DNA of 64,000 nucleotides from Selenomonadales bacterium. Its GTDB lineage: Bacteria; Bacillota; Negativicutes; Selenomonadales; Selenomonadaceae. Made by a program: the position numbers and the translations under genes. Shown one piece after another: positions 1-8,699 of the stretch. The DNA lies in NCBI GenBank assembly GCA_900769615.1, contig CAAGHH010000025.1, forward strand, positions 62,001 to 126,000. Reading direction: 5' to 3'. Below the pieces are notes generated by a model, which was not told the DNA's origin, made no database searches, and was given only the letters and a program-made list of their open reading frames with translations. Each line of letters opens with the position of its first letter. The first letter of the stretch is position 1.

Positions 1-1
1 A

Positions 2-283
2 TGGGCGGCTTATACTGGTTATCATTATAGTAAAAAGGACAGGGCAAATTCATTATTTTCCTATGAAACCGATGATTATTCCAAGAAATTAGAGTCGGGA
101 TTCAGCTATCGTTTAGATGCACATAATCGTTTGGTAATTGGTACTAGATACAGCTTGGATAAGAGTGAATGGAAGGATATAGACTACTATTGGTATCATG
201 ATCTCCATTGCTCAGAAGTGATATTGCGGTATAGATCTAAGCAAAATCATTGGAATATCCGCTGGCAGTTTACACCGTGGTAA
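2..283 (+). CDS. lptD: LPS-assembly outer-membrane protein LptD, C-terminal end (partial)
   Basis: Only the last 93 residues are in the window; the start lies upstream. The frame is open from base 2 to the TAA at 281-283. The translation is rich in aromatic and alternating polar/hydrophobic residues typical of outer-membrane beta strands and ends in a terminal Trp (FTPW), the usual aromatic end of a barrel signal. The stretch with YYWYHDLHC followed by a YRSK strand resembles the C-terminus of LptD proteins of Negativicutes. LptD forms the outer-membrane channel that places LPS on the cell surface, fitting the heptose/LPS genes that follow 12 bases later. Family assignment rests on pattern recognition of a short piece; another outer-membrane barrel is possible. 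Confidence 0.72.
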   Translation, partial: WAAYTGYHYSKKDRANSLFSYETDDYSKKLESGFSYRLDAHNRLVIGTRYSLDKSEWKDIDYYWYHDLHCSEVILRYRSKQNHWNIRWQFTPW

Positions 284-295
284 TGAGGTAAGATT

Positions 296-1285
296 ATGAA
301 GGAAGAGTTAATACCAATAGTTTCGCAGCTGCAAGGAAAAAAAATATTGGTTATCGGGGATATGGTAGCTGATATTTATCTTGAAGGACGCATATCACGC
401 ATTTCGCGGGAAGCCCCTGTGCTGGTATTAGAGCAAGCTGGGGAAAAAATCGTTGCTGGTGGTGCCGCTAACGTAGTAAACAATGTTGCAACGCTTGGTG
501 GTGAAGTCTATGCAGTAGGGCTTTTAGGTGATGACCATGCAGCTGCGGGGATAAAAAAAGCTTTGCAAGAAAATGGAGCCAATACCGAAGGCCTGCTTTT
601 AGATGCTTCACGACCGACGATTGCTAAGACCCGTATTATCGCAGGCGGAAGGGCAACAGTCAGCCAGCAGATTGTGCGTATTGATAAGGAAAGCCATCAG
701 CCCATGGGCAAGGATTTTGAACAGAAGATATTAAAATATATCGAAAAACTGCTTCCGAAAATAGAAGGAGTTGTCATAAGTGATTACGGTTCAGGAACTG
801 TGACACCAGCCATTCAAAAGCAGCTTATAAAGTGCTGTCGCAAACAAAATATACCTAGTATAGTTGATTCTAGGTACGGTATACATGAGTTCAAAAATAT
901 TGGCTATATTAAGCAAAATGATGCTGAATTGGCAGCGGCTGTAGGACGGGAATTAAGCGATGAGGAATCGCTCTATGATGCTGGTCAGGAACTGTTAAAT
1001 GAATTAAGTGCCGATGGTGTATTAGTAACCCGTGGCGAAAAAGGCATGGTTCTATTGGAAAAAGATGGTGCAATCCATGATATTCCAGTGTCGGATAAAA
1101 GTGAAGTATTTGATGTATCGGGAGCAGGCGATACCTGTGTTGCTACCGTGATTTTGGCATTAGCTGCGGGCAGTGAACCGGCGAAAGCCGCGGAAATCAG
1201 TAACTTTGCCAGCGGTATTGCCGTGCGAAAACTCGGTACTAGCACAGTAAGTGCCACTGAACTTAGACAAGTATTGAAAAAATAA
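296..1285 (+). CDS. PfkB-family kinase, divergent RfaE1/HldE-domain-I-like heptose-7-phosphate kinase
   Basis: A 329-residue ribokinase/PfkB-fold kinase. The N-terminal GDMVADIYLEG and RISREAPV segments match the RfaE domain I signature, GGAANV follows near residue 57, and the C-terminal SGAGDT anion-hole/catalytic-base motif is intact. The known family phosphorylates D-glycero-D-manno-heptose 7-phosphate at O1 for LPS inner-core heptose. It is followed 11 bases later by the adenylyltransferase partner rfaE2. It differs from the more canonical paralogue at 6042: the usual VDPKG/ITPN segment reads DSRYG and IKQND here, so the substrate may differ. Start ATG 296 has a modest GAGGTAAG ribosome site at 285-292. 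Possibly a paralogue with shifted sugar specificity. Confidence 0.8.
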   Translation: MKEELIPIVSQLQGKKILVIGDMVADIYLEGRISRISREAPVLVLEQAGEKIVAGGAANVVNNVATLGGEVYAVGLLGDDHAAAGIKKALQENGANTEGLLLDASRPTIAKTRIIAGGRATVSQQIVRIDKESHQPMGKDFEQKILKYIEKLLPKIEGVVISDYGSGTVTPAIQKQLIKCCRKQNIPSIVDSRYGIHEFKNIGYIKQNDAELAAAVGRELSDEESLYDAGQELLNELSADGVLVTRGEKGMVLLEKDGAIHDIPVSDKSEVFDVSGAGDTCVATVILALAAGSEPAKAAEISNFASGIAVRKLGTSTVSATELRQVLKK

Positions 1286-1296
1286 TGAGGTAAATT

Positions 1297-1764
1297 ATGT
1301 TAATTCAGGCGGATGATATAGAGGCATTATGTGCGATTTTACATCGTGCGGGACAGCGCATTGTTTTTACTAATGGCTGTTTTGATATTTTGCATGCAGG
1401 TCATGTGGAATATCTGAATAAAGCGCGCTCTTTTGGCGATTGCTTGGTTTTAGGCTTAAATACGGATGCTTCGGTCAGGTGCAACAAAGGACCGTCACGC
1501 CCTATAAATAATGAATTAAATCGGGCTAAAGTAGCAGGCGCTTTGCAGGCGGTAGATTATGTCGTGCTGTTTGGTGAAAAAACGGCGGAAAATTTAATAG
1601 CGAAAGTAAAACCGGATGTTTATGTAAAAGGCGGTGATTACACGCTAGCTACTTTGCCTGAAGCTAAAATTGTCCAAAGCTATGGCGGCAGGGTAGAATT
1701 TATCCAAATGGTAGCTGGCTGTTCAACGACTAATGTAATAAAGAAAATTCAGGGTGGTGAATAA
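1297..1764 (+). CDS. rfaE2: D-glycero-beta-D-manno-heptose 1-phosphate adenylyltransferase
   Basis: A 155-residue nucleotidyltransferase of the cytidylyltransferase-like (HxGH) superfamily. Residues 24-36 read FTNGCFDILHAGH, carrying the nucleotide-binding HxGH motif, and the C-terminal CSTTNVIKKI corresponds to the ISSTxxI phosphate-binding motif. Length equals that of stand-alone RfaE2/HldC proteins. It transfers AMP from ATP to heptose 1-phosphate to form ADP-D-glycero-D-manno-heptose, the precursor epimerised by HldD (7066). In many proteobacteria this domain is fused to the kinase as HldE; here the two are separate neighbouring genes. The start is preceded by GAGGTAAATT at 1287-1296. Identification is strong. 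Confidence 0.93.
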   Translation: MLIQADDIEALCAILHRAGQRIVFTNGCFDILHAGHVEYLNKARSFGDCLVLGLNTDASVRCNKGPSRPINNELNRAKVAGALQAVDYVVLFGEKTAENLIAKVKPDVYVKGGDYTLATLPEAKIVQSYGGRVEFIQMVAGCSTTNVIKKIQGGE

Positions 1765-1769
1765 TTGCC

Positions 1770-2789
1770 ATGAAAAATATCTTAATTGTAAAATTAAGTG
1801 CTATTGGTGATGTTATCCACGCTATGCCGGTAGCTCATGCGATAAAGGAAACGTATCCTGAGGCACATATAACTTGGGTAGTCGAACCGCCAGCGTATGA
1901 TTTGTTAGCGATGAATCCTGATGTCGATGAGATAATATTGTTTAAAAAAAAGGAATTTAAGTCAATAGGCGGCTTCCTTGAAAACTATGGACCACTTAAA
2001 AGAGAGATCCAAAAACGCAATTATGATGCAGTGCTTGATTTGCAAGGCTTGTTTAAATCAGCAGCAATTGCTTATTTAGCAAAAGCTCCTCGCAAACTGG
2101 GCATGTGCAATATGCGGGAATTAAGTGATAAGATTTCGCAGCCGGTTATTGGCGCTAATGCTAAAGGGCATATTGTAGAACGTTACCTGGATGTAGCAAG
2201 AGCTATAGGCTGCAAAGCAGAAAACGCCGAGTTTTCGCTTAATGTGCCTGATAGGGAAGCAGATTTAACACGGATGAGGTTTAGTCAAGCTGGCGCCAAT
2301 ATGGGCAATCCCTATATAGTATTAGCGGTTGGCGCTAATTGGCCGAATAAACGCTGGCCTGAGGAAAATTTTGCTAAGCTTGCCGATTGGCTATACACCA
2401 AACGGCTGATACCGGTATTAGTAGGCGGTGGCGCCGTTGATGAACAGCGGGCGGCAGCTATCAGTGCTCAAAGTGAGATACCACCGGTTAATTTGGTAGG
2501 TCAAACAAATCTTAAGCAGTTAGCATATACTATACAGCAAGCACAGCTGGTTATTGGTGGTGACACGGGACCAGTGCATTTAGCAGCTGGATTAAAAGTT
2601 CCGACTATAATGCTGATGGGACCGACTAATGCAACTCGTAACGGTCCTTATGGACAGTTAGCAAATGCTATTGAAGCAGATAGAGCGTGCAAGCATTGTT
2701 GGAAAAGGGCTTGTCCGTACAATAAAGATTGTTTAAATGCAATTGCGGCAGTTCAGGTTATGGCGAAGGCGGAAGAAATATTGCTTTAA
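1770..2789 (+). CDS. Glycosyltransferase family 9, probable LPS heptosyltransferase (WaaC-like)
   Basis: A 339-residue GT-B fold family 9 enzyme. The N-terminus has the KLSAIGDVIHAMP motif typical of ADP-heptose:LPS heptosyltransferases, and the C-terminal half has the donor-binding segment GGDTGPVHLAAGL (near residue 268) plus KRWPEENFA. A Cys-rich tail (CKHCWKRACPYNKDC) closes the protein, a feature seen in several family 9 members. It should add heptose from ADP-heptose to the Kdo/inner core at the cytoplasmic face of the inner membrane. The gene begins 5 bases after rfaE2. The I/WaaC versus II/WaaF assignment cannot be fixed from sequence alone. Confidence 0.85.
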   Translation: MKNILIVKLSAIGDVIHAMPVAHAIKETYPEAHITWVVEPPAYDLLAMNPDVDEIILFKKKEFKSIGGFLENYGPLKREIQKRNYDAVLDLQGLFKSAAIAYLAKAPRKLGMCNMRELSDKISQPVIGANAKGHIVERYLDVARAIGCKAENAEFSLNVPDREADLTRMRFSQAGANMGNPYIVLAVGANWPNKRWPEENFAKLADWLYTKRLIPVLVGGGAVDEQRAAAISAQSEIPPVNLVGQTNLKQLAYTIQQAQLVIGGDTGPVHLAAGLKVPTIMLMGPTNATRNGPYGQLANAIEADRACKHCWKRACPYNKDCLNAIAAVQVMAKAEEILL

Positions 2790-2806
2790 GAAGGAAGGCT
2801 AGGAAG

Positions 2807-4846
2807 TTGTTTTTGGGATTTAAACGAGACTCACGCTTAGAATCATTTTGGAATAATATTCAGCGCGATTTGCGGTTATTTATTTTTATATTGCTATTGG
2901 TATGTTTATATAGGGGTCTATTTATGCTCTTCATGCACTCGTATATAAATCCAGTTACGGAAATGCATGAAATTTTTTTGGCTAACTGGATGGGAATGCG
3001 ATTGTCATTAAAAACGGCTGGTGGTGCAGCACTAGTGACATTTGTATTTTTGACTCTGACTAACTTAGCAATACCTAAATTATATAAGCTGACCAATAAA
3101 TTACGATTATATTGGGGAACATTAGTAAGTTTTGTATTTAACGTACTTTTTGTTGCCCGTTTTCCATTTTATAATCAATTTCATATGACCTATAATGCAC
3201 AGCAGGTAATGGCAGGTGCCAATGAAAAAACAGGTTCCGTTCTAACCATGATGATTCAGGATTATGGACTTATTTGGCGTATGGCTATTGCAATATTATT
3301 AACTATTATTTGCTGTATGATGCTTCGTAAATTGCTGCAAGTTAGAACGCTGGGGATGCCTAGTTTTTTGCAGGGCAGATCACTTTTGTTTACCCCATTA
3401 TTTGTGGTAGTTTTTGCGGCTTTTTTCCTGTTTGTACGCTTTGGCGGCTCCTTTACTTTTGGTAGTGGCATAAACTGGGAAAGTTCAGGCGTTACTAGTG
3501 ATGATTTTCTGAATGAATGTGTGTTAGATGATATGCAGGCTATGTATCGAGTTCGGGCACAAAATGAACGCATGAAATCAGGTAAGGCAGCTAGTTTTGT
3601 TAATCAAGAAAATATTCGCGATTATCTGCATTTCGTGGCTGGTCATAATGAAGAAAATGGTGATGATATAACGCCATATCTTGCCCGTACGGCGAAAGGA
3701 CCGCATATAAATAAACCTCAGCATATATTTATAATACTAGAAGAAAGTGGTGCAGCTTGGCCACTTTTGGACAAATATGCTGATTTGCATGTAGCCGATG
3801 GAATAAAAAGTTTGATTAATTCGCCTAATGGCTATGGAACACATGCGTTTATGCCTAATGGTGAATATACATCCGTGGCCTTTGATGGTATTATTTCTGG
3901 GTTATCTGAGATGAGGGTAGCTGTAAATTATCAGCCACGCAGTGTAAAGGAACAATATCCAACGGCACTGGCAACGCAACTAAAGAAACTTGGTTATAAG
4001 GTTGATTTTTGGTATGGTGGCAATCCGTCTTGGGCCAGCATGAAGCAGTTTGCTTTGACGCAAGGCTTTGATAATTTCTATGGGTATACTGATATGGGAG
4101 TGCCAAAGGTAAATACTTTTGGTACATCTGATGAATATTTGCTTCAAGCGCTGTATGAACATTTACCGGAAGAACAGCCTACTGTTCATGTGGTTAAGAC
4201 GGAATCAGATCATCCGCCATATAACATTGATTTAGAGGCTGAAGGATTTGATTTAGCAAGAACAGAGGAACTGACGGCCGCAATGTCTGATGTAGAAAAT
4301 CCTAAACAGTTGGCTAAAGAGATAGGACATTATTGGTATACTGATAAAGTTGTAACCGAATTTATCAAAAAGACGGAAGCTAAATATCCTGATAGTTTGT
4401 TTATCGTGACTGGTGACCATGCAGTAAGGACTGATCCAAGCCGTCATCCTACACTGTTTGAACATCAGGCAGTACCGCTTCTTATATATGGTGCTGGGAT
4501 AAATAAAGATATATTGCCAACTAATGCTCCAGGTGGGCTTACTAGTATTATGCCGACAATTATGGAGCTTATAGCACCGAAGGGATTTGTCTATTACTCT
4601 ATAGTGCCGAGTATGACTGAAGCTGATGGCGTCAATGGTATGCAGGCTGGTTTTAACACTAGTTGTTTCTTAACACGAAATGCTATGGGAGCAGTTGATA
4701 AGGAAACTATGGAAAGTCTGCCATGGACGCCTAATGGTACTTTTGACGCAGATGCGGAACGGGCTAAAGCTATGAAGTGGCTGCCGGCAGCGCGCACAAT
4801 ATCATGGTGGCTAGCAGTTCATGGTACGGATTTAAACGCAAAGTAA
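2807..4846 (+). CDS. LTA-synthase-like / phosphoglycerol transferase family membrane protein (sulfatase fold)
   Basis: The N-terminal half holds about five hydrophobic segments, then a large extracytoplasmic alkaline-phosphatase-superfamily domain. Visible motifs are HIFIILEESGAAWP (first metal/Glu strand), GEYTSVAFDGIISG (region of the catalytic Thr), HPTLF and FIVTGDHAVR (metal-binding Asp-His). LtaS/OpgB relatives move phosphoglycerol or phosphoethanolamine onto glycans outside the membrane; in this LPS locus the acceptor is probably the core oligosaccharide (inference). The TTG at 2807 is chosen because AAGGAAGG at 2792-2798 is well spaced from it; a longer reading frame from 2729 would overlap the previous gene by about 60 bases. 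A paralogue lies at 23826. Confidence 0.78.
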   Translation: MFLGFKRDSRLESFWNNIQRDLRLFIFILLLVCLYRGLFMLFMHSYINPVTEMHEIFLANWMGMRLSLKTAGGAALVTFVFLTLTNLAIPKLYKLTNKLRLYWGTLVSFVFNVLFVARFPFYNQFHMTYNAQQVMAGANEKTGSVLTMMIQDYGLIWRMAIAILLTIICCMMLRKLLQVRTLGMPSFLQGRSLLFTPLFVVVFAAFFLFVRFGGSFTFGSGINWESSGVTSDDFLNECVLDDMQAMYRVRAQNERMKSGKAASFVNQENIRDYLHFVAGHNEENGDDITPYLARTAKGPHINKPQHIFIILEESGAAWPLLDKYADLHVADGIKSLINSPNGYGTHAFMPNGEYTSVAFDGIISGLSEMRVAVNYQPRSVKEQYPTALATQLKKLGYKVDFWYGGNPSWASMKQFALTQGFDNFYGYTDMGVPKVNTFGTSDEYLLQALYEHLPEEQPTVHVVKTESDHPPYNIDLEAEGFDLARTEELTAAMSDVENPKQLAKEIGHYWYTDKVVTEFIKKTEAKYPDSLFIVTGDHAVRTDPSRHPTLFEHQAVPLLIYGAGINKDILPTNAPGGLTSIMPTIMELIAPKGFVYYSIVPSMTEADGVNGMQAGFNTSCFLTRNAMGAVDKETMESLPWTPNGTFDADAERAKAMKWLPAARTISWWLAVHGTDLNAK

Positions 4847-4855
4847 GGAAATATT

Positions 4856-6022
4856 ATGTATAAAAATATTCTAGTTATCAATCTCATGCATATTGGCGAT
4901 TTAATGCTGACAACGCCGGTGCTTAGAACTCTGCGCACAAATTTTCCTAAGGCACGCATAACCATGCTGGCCGATAAGAAACTAAAAGATTTGGTTGAAT
5001 ACAATGAGCATATAGACGGCTGTCTGTTTTTAGATAAAAAGGGCAAGGACAATCATTTAGGGACATTCTTGCATTTTATCAAAAAGGTGCGGCAGCAGCA
5101 TTTTGATTTAGTAATTAATCTTCATCGCAATGAGCGGGCTTCAGCGATCGCAGCTTTTAGCGGGGCCAAGAAAATTGTGGGTTACAGTAAACCTGGTTTT
5201 TCATTATTATTTTCGAAAGTCATGCAAAATCCTTCGGTTGCGCATCATATAGGCCGAGGTCCTTGGGGACTGATTCCGCCACATCGCTATGTGCCAGGCT
5301 GGGAGCATCAGGTAACAGCCCATCTAAAGGTGCTGACGGAGACGGGGATAGTTGATAAAGTCGATGATGGCGGACTGGAATTGTGGTTGCCAGAAGCAGC
5401 AGAAAATGAAGCTAGTAAGCTATGGGCGCAGGAATTTAATCTAGCCGACAAGGTTATTGCTTTTAATATCGGTGCTAGCTGGAAAACAAAACGCTGGCTT
5501 GACAGTTATTTTGCTAAATGTGCTGATGAGTTAATAGCTAGAGGGTATCATATCGCCTTTTTGGGTGGTCCGATGGATTTAGAAATTGTGCATAATTGCA
5601 TAAAACAGATGCAGAACAAGACGAGTTCTAATTTGCATATTTTTACCGGTAAGGTCGGTTTGGCAGTGTTAGCTGGTTTATTAAAGCGCTGCTGTCTTTT
5701 CCTCACGACAGATTCTGGACCTATGCATATCGGGGTAGCGATGAATGTGCCAATAATAACTATGTTTGGGGCATCACCTGTCCCAGGGTTTTATCCGTAT
5801 GATGCCAAAGATATTTTATTAAAATCTCCGGTTAAATGTCATCCTTGCGGGATTCATGAATGTCCGCATATAGGTGAAGCAAACTTAGCGTGCATGAAAA
5901 AAATAAAGCCGGCGACAGTTATGCAATATGTAGATGAGCTCTTAGCTAGGTATAATGGCGAACCAGCGTATAAATTGCCAGCACATTATGGTGAGTATCA
6001 GTGTCGGGTAGTAGAAGTATAA
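4856..6022 (+). CDS. Glycosyltransferase family 9, heptosyltransferase (WaaF/WaaQ-like)
   Basis: A 388-residue second family 9 glycosyltransferase. Signature parts are the N-terminal NLMHIGDLMLTTPVLR, the central FNIGASWKTKRW (donor phosphate region) and TTDSGPMHIGVA near residue 280. Like the upstream enzyme it has a Cys-containing segment after the donor site (KCHPCGIHEC). The family transfers heptose from ADP-heptose to LPS core; the ASW-KTKRW form resembles RfaQ/heptosyltransferase III relatives. It starts 9 bases after the LTA-synthase-like gene and ends 19 bases before the second rfaE1, so all belong to one transcription unit. Exact linkage is not determinable here. Confidence 0.84.
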   Translation: MYKNILVINLMHIGDLMLTTPVLRTLRTNFPKARITMLADKKLKDLVEYNEHIDGCLFLDKKGKDNHLGTFLHFIKKVRQQHFDLVINLHRNERASAIAAFSGAKKIVGYSKPGFSLLFSKVMQNPSVAHHIGRGPWGLIPPHRYVPGWEHQVTAHLKVLTETGIVDKVDDGGLELWLPEAAENEASKLWAQEFNLADKVIAFNIGASWKTKRWLDSYFAKCADELIARGYHIAFLGGPMDLEIVHNCIKQMQNKTSSNLHIFTGKVGLAVLAGLLKRCCLFLTTDSGPMHIGVAMNVPIITMFGASPVPGFYPYDAKDILLKSPVKCHPCGIHECPHIGEANLACMKKIKPATVMQYVDELLARYNGEPAYKLPAHYGEYQCRVVEV

Positions 6023-6041
6023 AAAGGAAAAGGGGAGTTCG

Positions 6042-7019
6042 ATGGATAAGCAAAGGCTGTATGATTTTGTCGCTCAAAAGACGAACAAATGCCGGATATT
6101 AGTAGTTGGTGATGTCATGCTGGATAAATATTATTATGGAGAAGTCACGCGGATATCACCAGAGGCACCGGTGCCCATAACGCATGTAACTAGCTCCAAA
6201 GAAACGCTTGGTGGCGCAGCCAATGTGGCGCACAATTTGGCACTTTTAGGCTGCGAGACGTTTATTGCTGGATTCGTTGGTGATGACTATCATTGCCAAA
6301 GTTTACTAGATAAATTTACAGCTTGCGGGATTGATTATAAAGGACTTATCCATACCGAGCGGCCGACTACGACTAAGTTAAGAGTTATGGGCGGGCATCA
6401 GCAAATGCTAAGACTTGATTTTGAAGAAGCTGCACCGATTGATGGGCCTTATGCTGAAAGATTGCAAAATTATATCGAATGTAAATTGAGTGAAAGTCTC
6501 GATGCGGTTATTATTTCAGATTATGGCAAAGGTGCCTGCACGGAAAAAAGCTGTGACCGCATAATAAGAGCATGTCATGCGCATGGCGTGCCGGTTATTG
6601 TTGATCCGAAGGGGACTAATTGGACAAAATACGCACATGTTGATTATATAACGCCAAATCTTAAAGAACTGAATGCAGTTTTAGCTGAGCCTATTAAAAA
6701 TCGTGACGAAGCCGTGGAAAAGGCAGCGCATTATGTCATGCGTAAATACCGTTTAAAAAACATAATAGTTACTCGCTCGGAAAATGGCATGTCACTAGTG
6801 ACAGATAAGTGTATAACACATATTCCGACCAAAGCGCAGGAGGTATTTGATGTATCTGGCGCGGGTGATACGGTTATTGCGGTATTTGCAACGGGACTTG
6901 CTGGCGGAATTTCGCCTGAAGATAGCGCAAGACTGGCTAATCTTGCCGCTAGTGTAGTAGTAGCAAAACTTGGTACCTATGCGGTAAGTCGGGAAGAACT
7001 ATTGCAAGTGCTGAAATAA
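6042..7019 (+). CDS. rfaE1: D-glycero-beta-D-manno-heptose-7-phosphate kinase (canonical RfaE1)
   Basis: A 325-residue PfkB-family kinase. All expected RfaE domain I motifs are present: GDVMLDKYYYGEVTRISPEA, GGAANVAHN, the VDPKGTNW segment followed by ITPNLKE, and the C-terminal SGAGDT. It makes heptose 1,7-bisphosphate, which GmhB (8042) then dephosphorylates at C7. It is clearly closer to the consensus than the paralogue at 296, so this copy is the likelier housekeeping enzyme. Ribosome site AAAAGGGGAG precedes ATG 6042. hldD follows after 46 bases. Confidence 0.92.
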   Translation: MDKQRLYDFVAQKTNKCRILVVGDVMLDKYYYGEVTRISPEAPVPITHVTSSKETLGGAANVAHNLALLGCETFIAGFVGDDYHCQSLLDKFTACGIDYKGLIHTERPTTTKLRVMGGHQQMLRLDFEEAAPIDGPYAERLQNYIECKLSESLDAVIISDYGKGACTEKSCDRIIRACHAHGVPVIVDPKGTNWTKYAHVDYITPNLKELNAVLAEPIKNRDEAVEKAAHYVMRKYRLKNIIVTRSENGMSLVTDKCITHIPTKAQEVFDVSGAGDTVIAVFATGLAGGISPEDSARLANLAASVVVAKLGTYAVSREELLQVLK

Positions 7020-7065
7020 TCTGTTATACCATAGGAAAGATTTACTCAAGGCTGGAGGAATAATA

Positions 7066-8052
7066 ATGATTATTGTAACTGGAGGCGCCGGTTTTATCGG
7101 CAGCAATATTGTAAAAGAATTAAATAATCGTGGGCGGGAAGATATTTTGATTGTCGATGATTTAAAAGATGGTCAGAATTATAAAAATCTGCGGGGACTT
7201 AAATTTATTGACTATCAGCATAAGGATGATTTTCTGCAAAGTATCGAAAATGATGATTTTGATGGCACAGATATTGATGCAGTATTTCATGAAGGTGCTT
7301 GCTCGGATACAATGGAATATGACGTTAATTATATGATGCGGGTAAACTATGAATATTCTAAGTCACTGCTGCATTTTTGCTTGCAGCATCGGATACCTTT
7401 TATGTATGCATCGTCTGCTTCTACCTATGGCAGTGGTAAAAATGGTTTCCGTGAAGGCGATGAATGTGAAGATGCGTTAAATCCGTATGCTTTCAGCAAA
7501 CTGGCTTTTGACCGTTACGTGCGGCAGGTAATGCCTGAGGCACACAGTCAGATTGTGGGACTTAAATATTTCAACGTTTATGGACCGCAGGAACACCATA
7601 AAGGTAAAATGGCATCAATTTTTTATCAGCTGTACAATCAAATAAAAGAAACCGGCAAAGCCCGGCTTTTCCGTGGCTGGGGTGAAATCGCTGGTAAGCC
7701 AGTAGCTGATGGTGAGCAGCGCCGCGATTTTGTTTATGTAAAAGACGTGGTTAATGTAAATCTTTGGTTCTGGGAGCATAAAGCTCCGAGTGGTATTTAT
7801 AACTGCGGTACGGGTCAGGCTCATTCCTATAACGAAGTAGCTAAGGCAGTTATTGCAGCTATGGGGACGGGTGAAATAGCTTATCGGGATTTTCCGGAAG
7901 TTCTCAAGGGCAAATATCAAAACTTTACTGAATCGGATCCAACTAATCTTTTGGCAGCTGGTTATGATGAAGGCTTCCACAACATGAATGAAGCTGTCAA
8001 AGAATACGTTGATTTCCTTGAAAACGGTGGTTACTTTATCTATGGCAAATAA
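7066..8052 (+). CDS. hldD: ADP-glyceromanno-heptose 6-epimerase
   Basis: A 328-residue extended short-chain dehydrogenase. The NAD(P)-binding GGAGFIGSN motif is at residues 6-14 and the catalytic YxxxK pair is Tyr141/Lys145 (NPYAFSK). The family-specific EGACSDT and KYFNVYGPQE segments are visible. It converts ADP-D-glycero-D-manno-heptose to the L-glycero form used by heptosyltransferases. Length matches E. coli HldD (about 310) with a slightly longer C-terminus. Start ATG 7066 follows a GGAGGAATAAT ribosome site. The 3' end overlaps gmhB by 11 bases, indicating translational coupling. Confidence 0.94.
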   Translation: MIIVTGGAGFIGSNIVKELNNRGREDILIVDDLKDGQNYKNLRGLKFIDYQHKDDFLQSIENDDFDGTDIDAVFHEGACSDTMEYDVNYMMRVNYEYSKSLLHFCLQHRIPFMYASSASTYGSGKNGFREGDECEDALNPYAFSKLAFDRYVRQVMPEAHSQIVGLKYFNVYGPQEHHKGKMASIFYQLYNQIKETGKARLFRGWGEIAGKPVADGEQRRDFVYVKDVVNVNLWFWEHKAPSGIYNCGTGQAHSYNEVAKAVIAAMGTGEIAYRDFPEVLKGKYQNFTESDPTNLLAAGYDEGFHNMNEAVKEYVDFLENGGYFIYGK

Positions 8053-8542
8053 AGCAGTGTTTTTTGACCGTGATGGCACTTTAAATGTCGATGTGCATTA
8101 TTTGCATCGGCCAGAAGATTTTATTTGGATAGATGGCGCTAAAGAAGCTATTAAACACGTGAAAGATCAGGGATATTTAGCAATATTAGTCACCAATCAA
8201 AGTGGGGTGGCGCGCGGTTTCTATCCTGAAAGTGATGTAGTGACGGTTTATAACTGGATGAATCAGGAATTAGCTAAAATTGGCACTGAATTGGATGCAT
8301 TATATTACTGCCCACATCATCCGGATGGTAAAATTGCGGTTTATCGCAAAGTTTGTGATTGCCGTAAACCGGGTCCGTTGCTGATAAATAAGGCCTGTCA
8401 AAAATATGACATTGATAAAAAGCAATCTTATTTCGTTGGTGATACTGCAACTGACATGCAATGTGCTAAAAATGCGGGCATAATTGGCATAAAATATGAA
8501 AATGGCAGTTTATATGACTTAGTAAAAAGCTCCATCAAATGA
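8042..8542 (+). CDS. gmhB: D-glycero-beta-D-manno-heptose 1,7-bisphosphate 7-phosphatase
   Basis: A 166-residue HAD-superfamily phosphatase. The nucleophile motif FFDRDGTLN (Asp9, Asp11) opens the protein, TNQSG supplies motif II, a CPHHP...CDCRKP zinc-binding loop typical of GmhB is present, and GDTATDMQCAKNAG gives motif IV. It removes the C7 phosphate of heptose 1,7-bisphosphate. ATG 8042 is taken as start because it places DRDGT at the usual position; a longer frame from 7988 lies inside hldD. This is the last gene of the heptose operon: its stop codon lies in the loop of a terminator-like hairpin. Confidence 0.93.
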   Translation: MANKAVFFDRDGTLNVDVHYLHRPEDFIWIDGAKEAIKHVKDQGYLAILVTNQSGVARGFYPESDVVTVYNWMNQELAKIGTELDALYYCPHHPDGKIAVYRKVCDCRKPGPLLINKACQKYDIDKKQSYFVGDTATDMQCAKNAGIIGIKYENGSLYDLVKSSIK

Positions 8543-8552
8543 TGGGGCTTTT
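8525..8552 (+). terminator. Terminator hairpin at end of heptose operon
   Basis: A 12-bp stem (8525-8536 with 8541-8552, one G-T pair) with a four-base loop closes in a TTTT run. It overlaps the last codons of gmhB. The U tail is short, so termination may be partial. Confidence 0.6.
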
Positions 8553-8553
8553 G

Positions 8554-8562
8554 TGGTATAAT
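8554..8562 (+). promoter_or_regulatory. Extended -10 promoter for the glycosyltransferase island
   Basis: TGGTATAAT is a perfect TGN-TATAAT extended -10 element placed directly after the terminator hairpin; no good -35 is visible, as expected for extended -10 promoters. It would give a leader of about 130 bases before the GTG start at 8700. The leader holds only very short frames (for example 8634-8675) and no recognisable gene. Confidence 0.5.
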
Positions 8563-8699
8563 AGCAATGATGTAGTTGATATGAATAATGCATCAGAAGG
8601 AATATTGCATGAAATACAAAAGGATGGCATAAAATGGAAATGACCAAACGCATGGAAACACTGGTCACGTCCTAAATAAATTGCATGAGGTAGTTGTAA

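Noticed and set aside
2729..2806. Longer N-terminus for the first LTA-synthase-like gene
   Set aside because: It overlaps the glycosyltransferase by about 60 bases and adds a non-hydrophobic leader; TTG 2807 has a properly spaced ribosome site.
7615..8079. A 154-codon frame on the minus strand opposite hldD and gmhB
   Set aside because: No motif or ribosome site; both plus-strand genes are fully supported by catalytic motifs.
8581..8675. Two very short frames (20 and 13 codons) in the leader before the first island glycosyltransferase
   Set aside because: Too short, overlapping, no recognisable content; could be leader peptides but nothing supports it.
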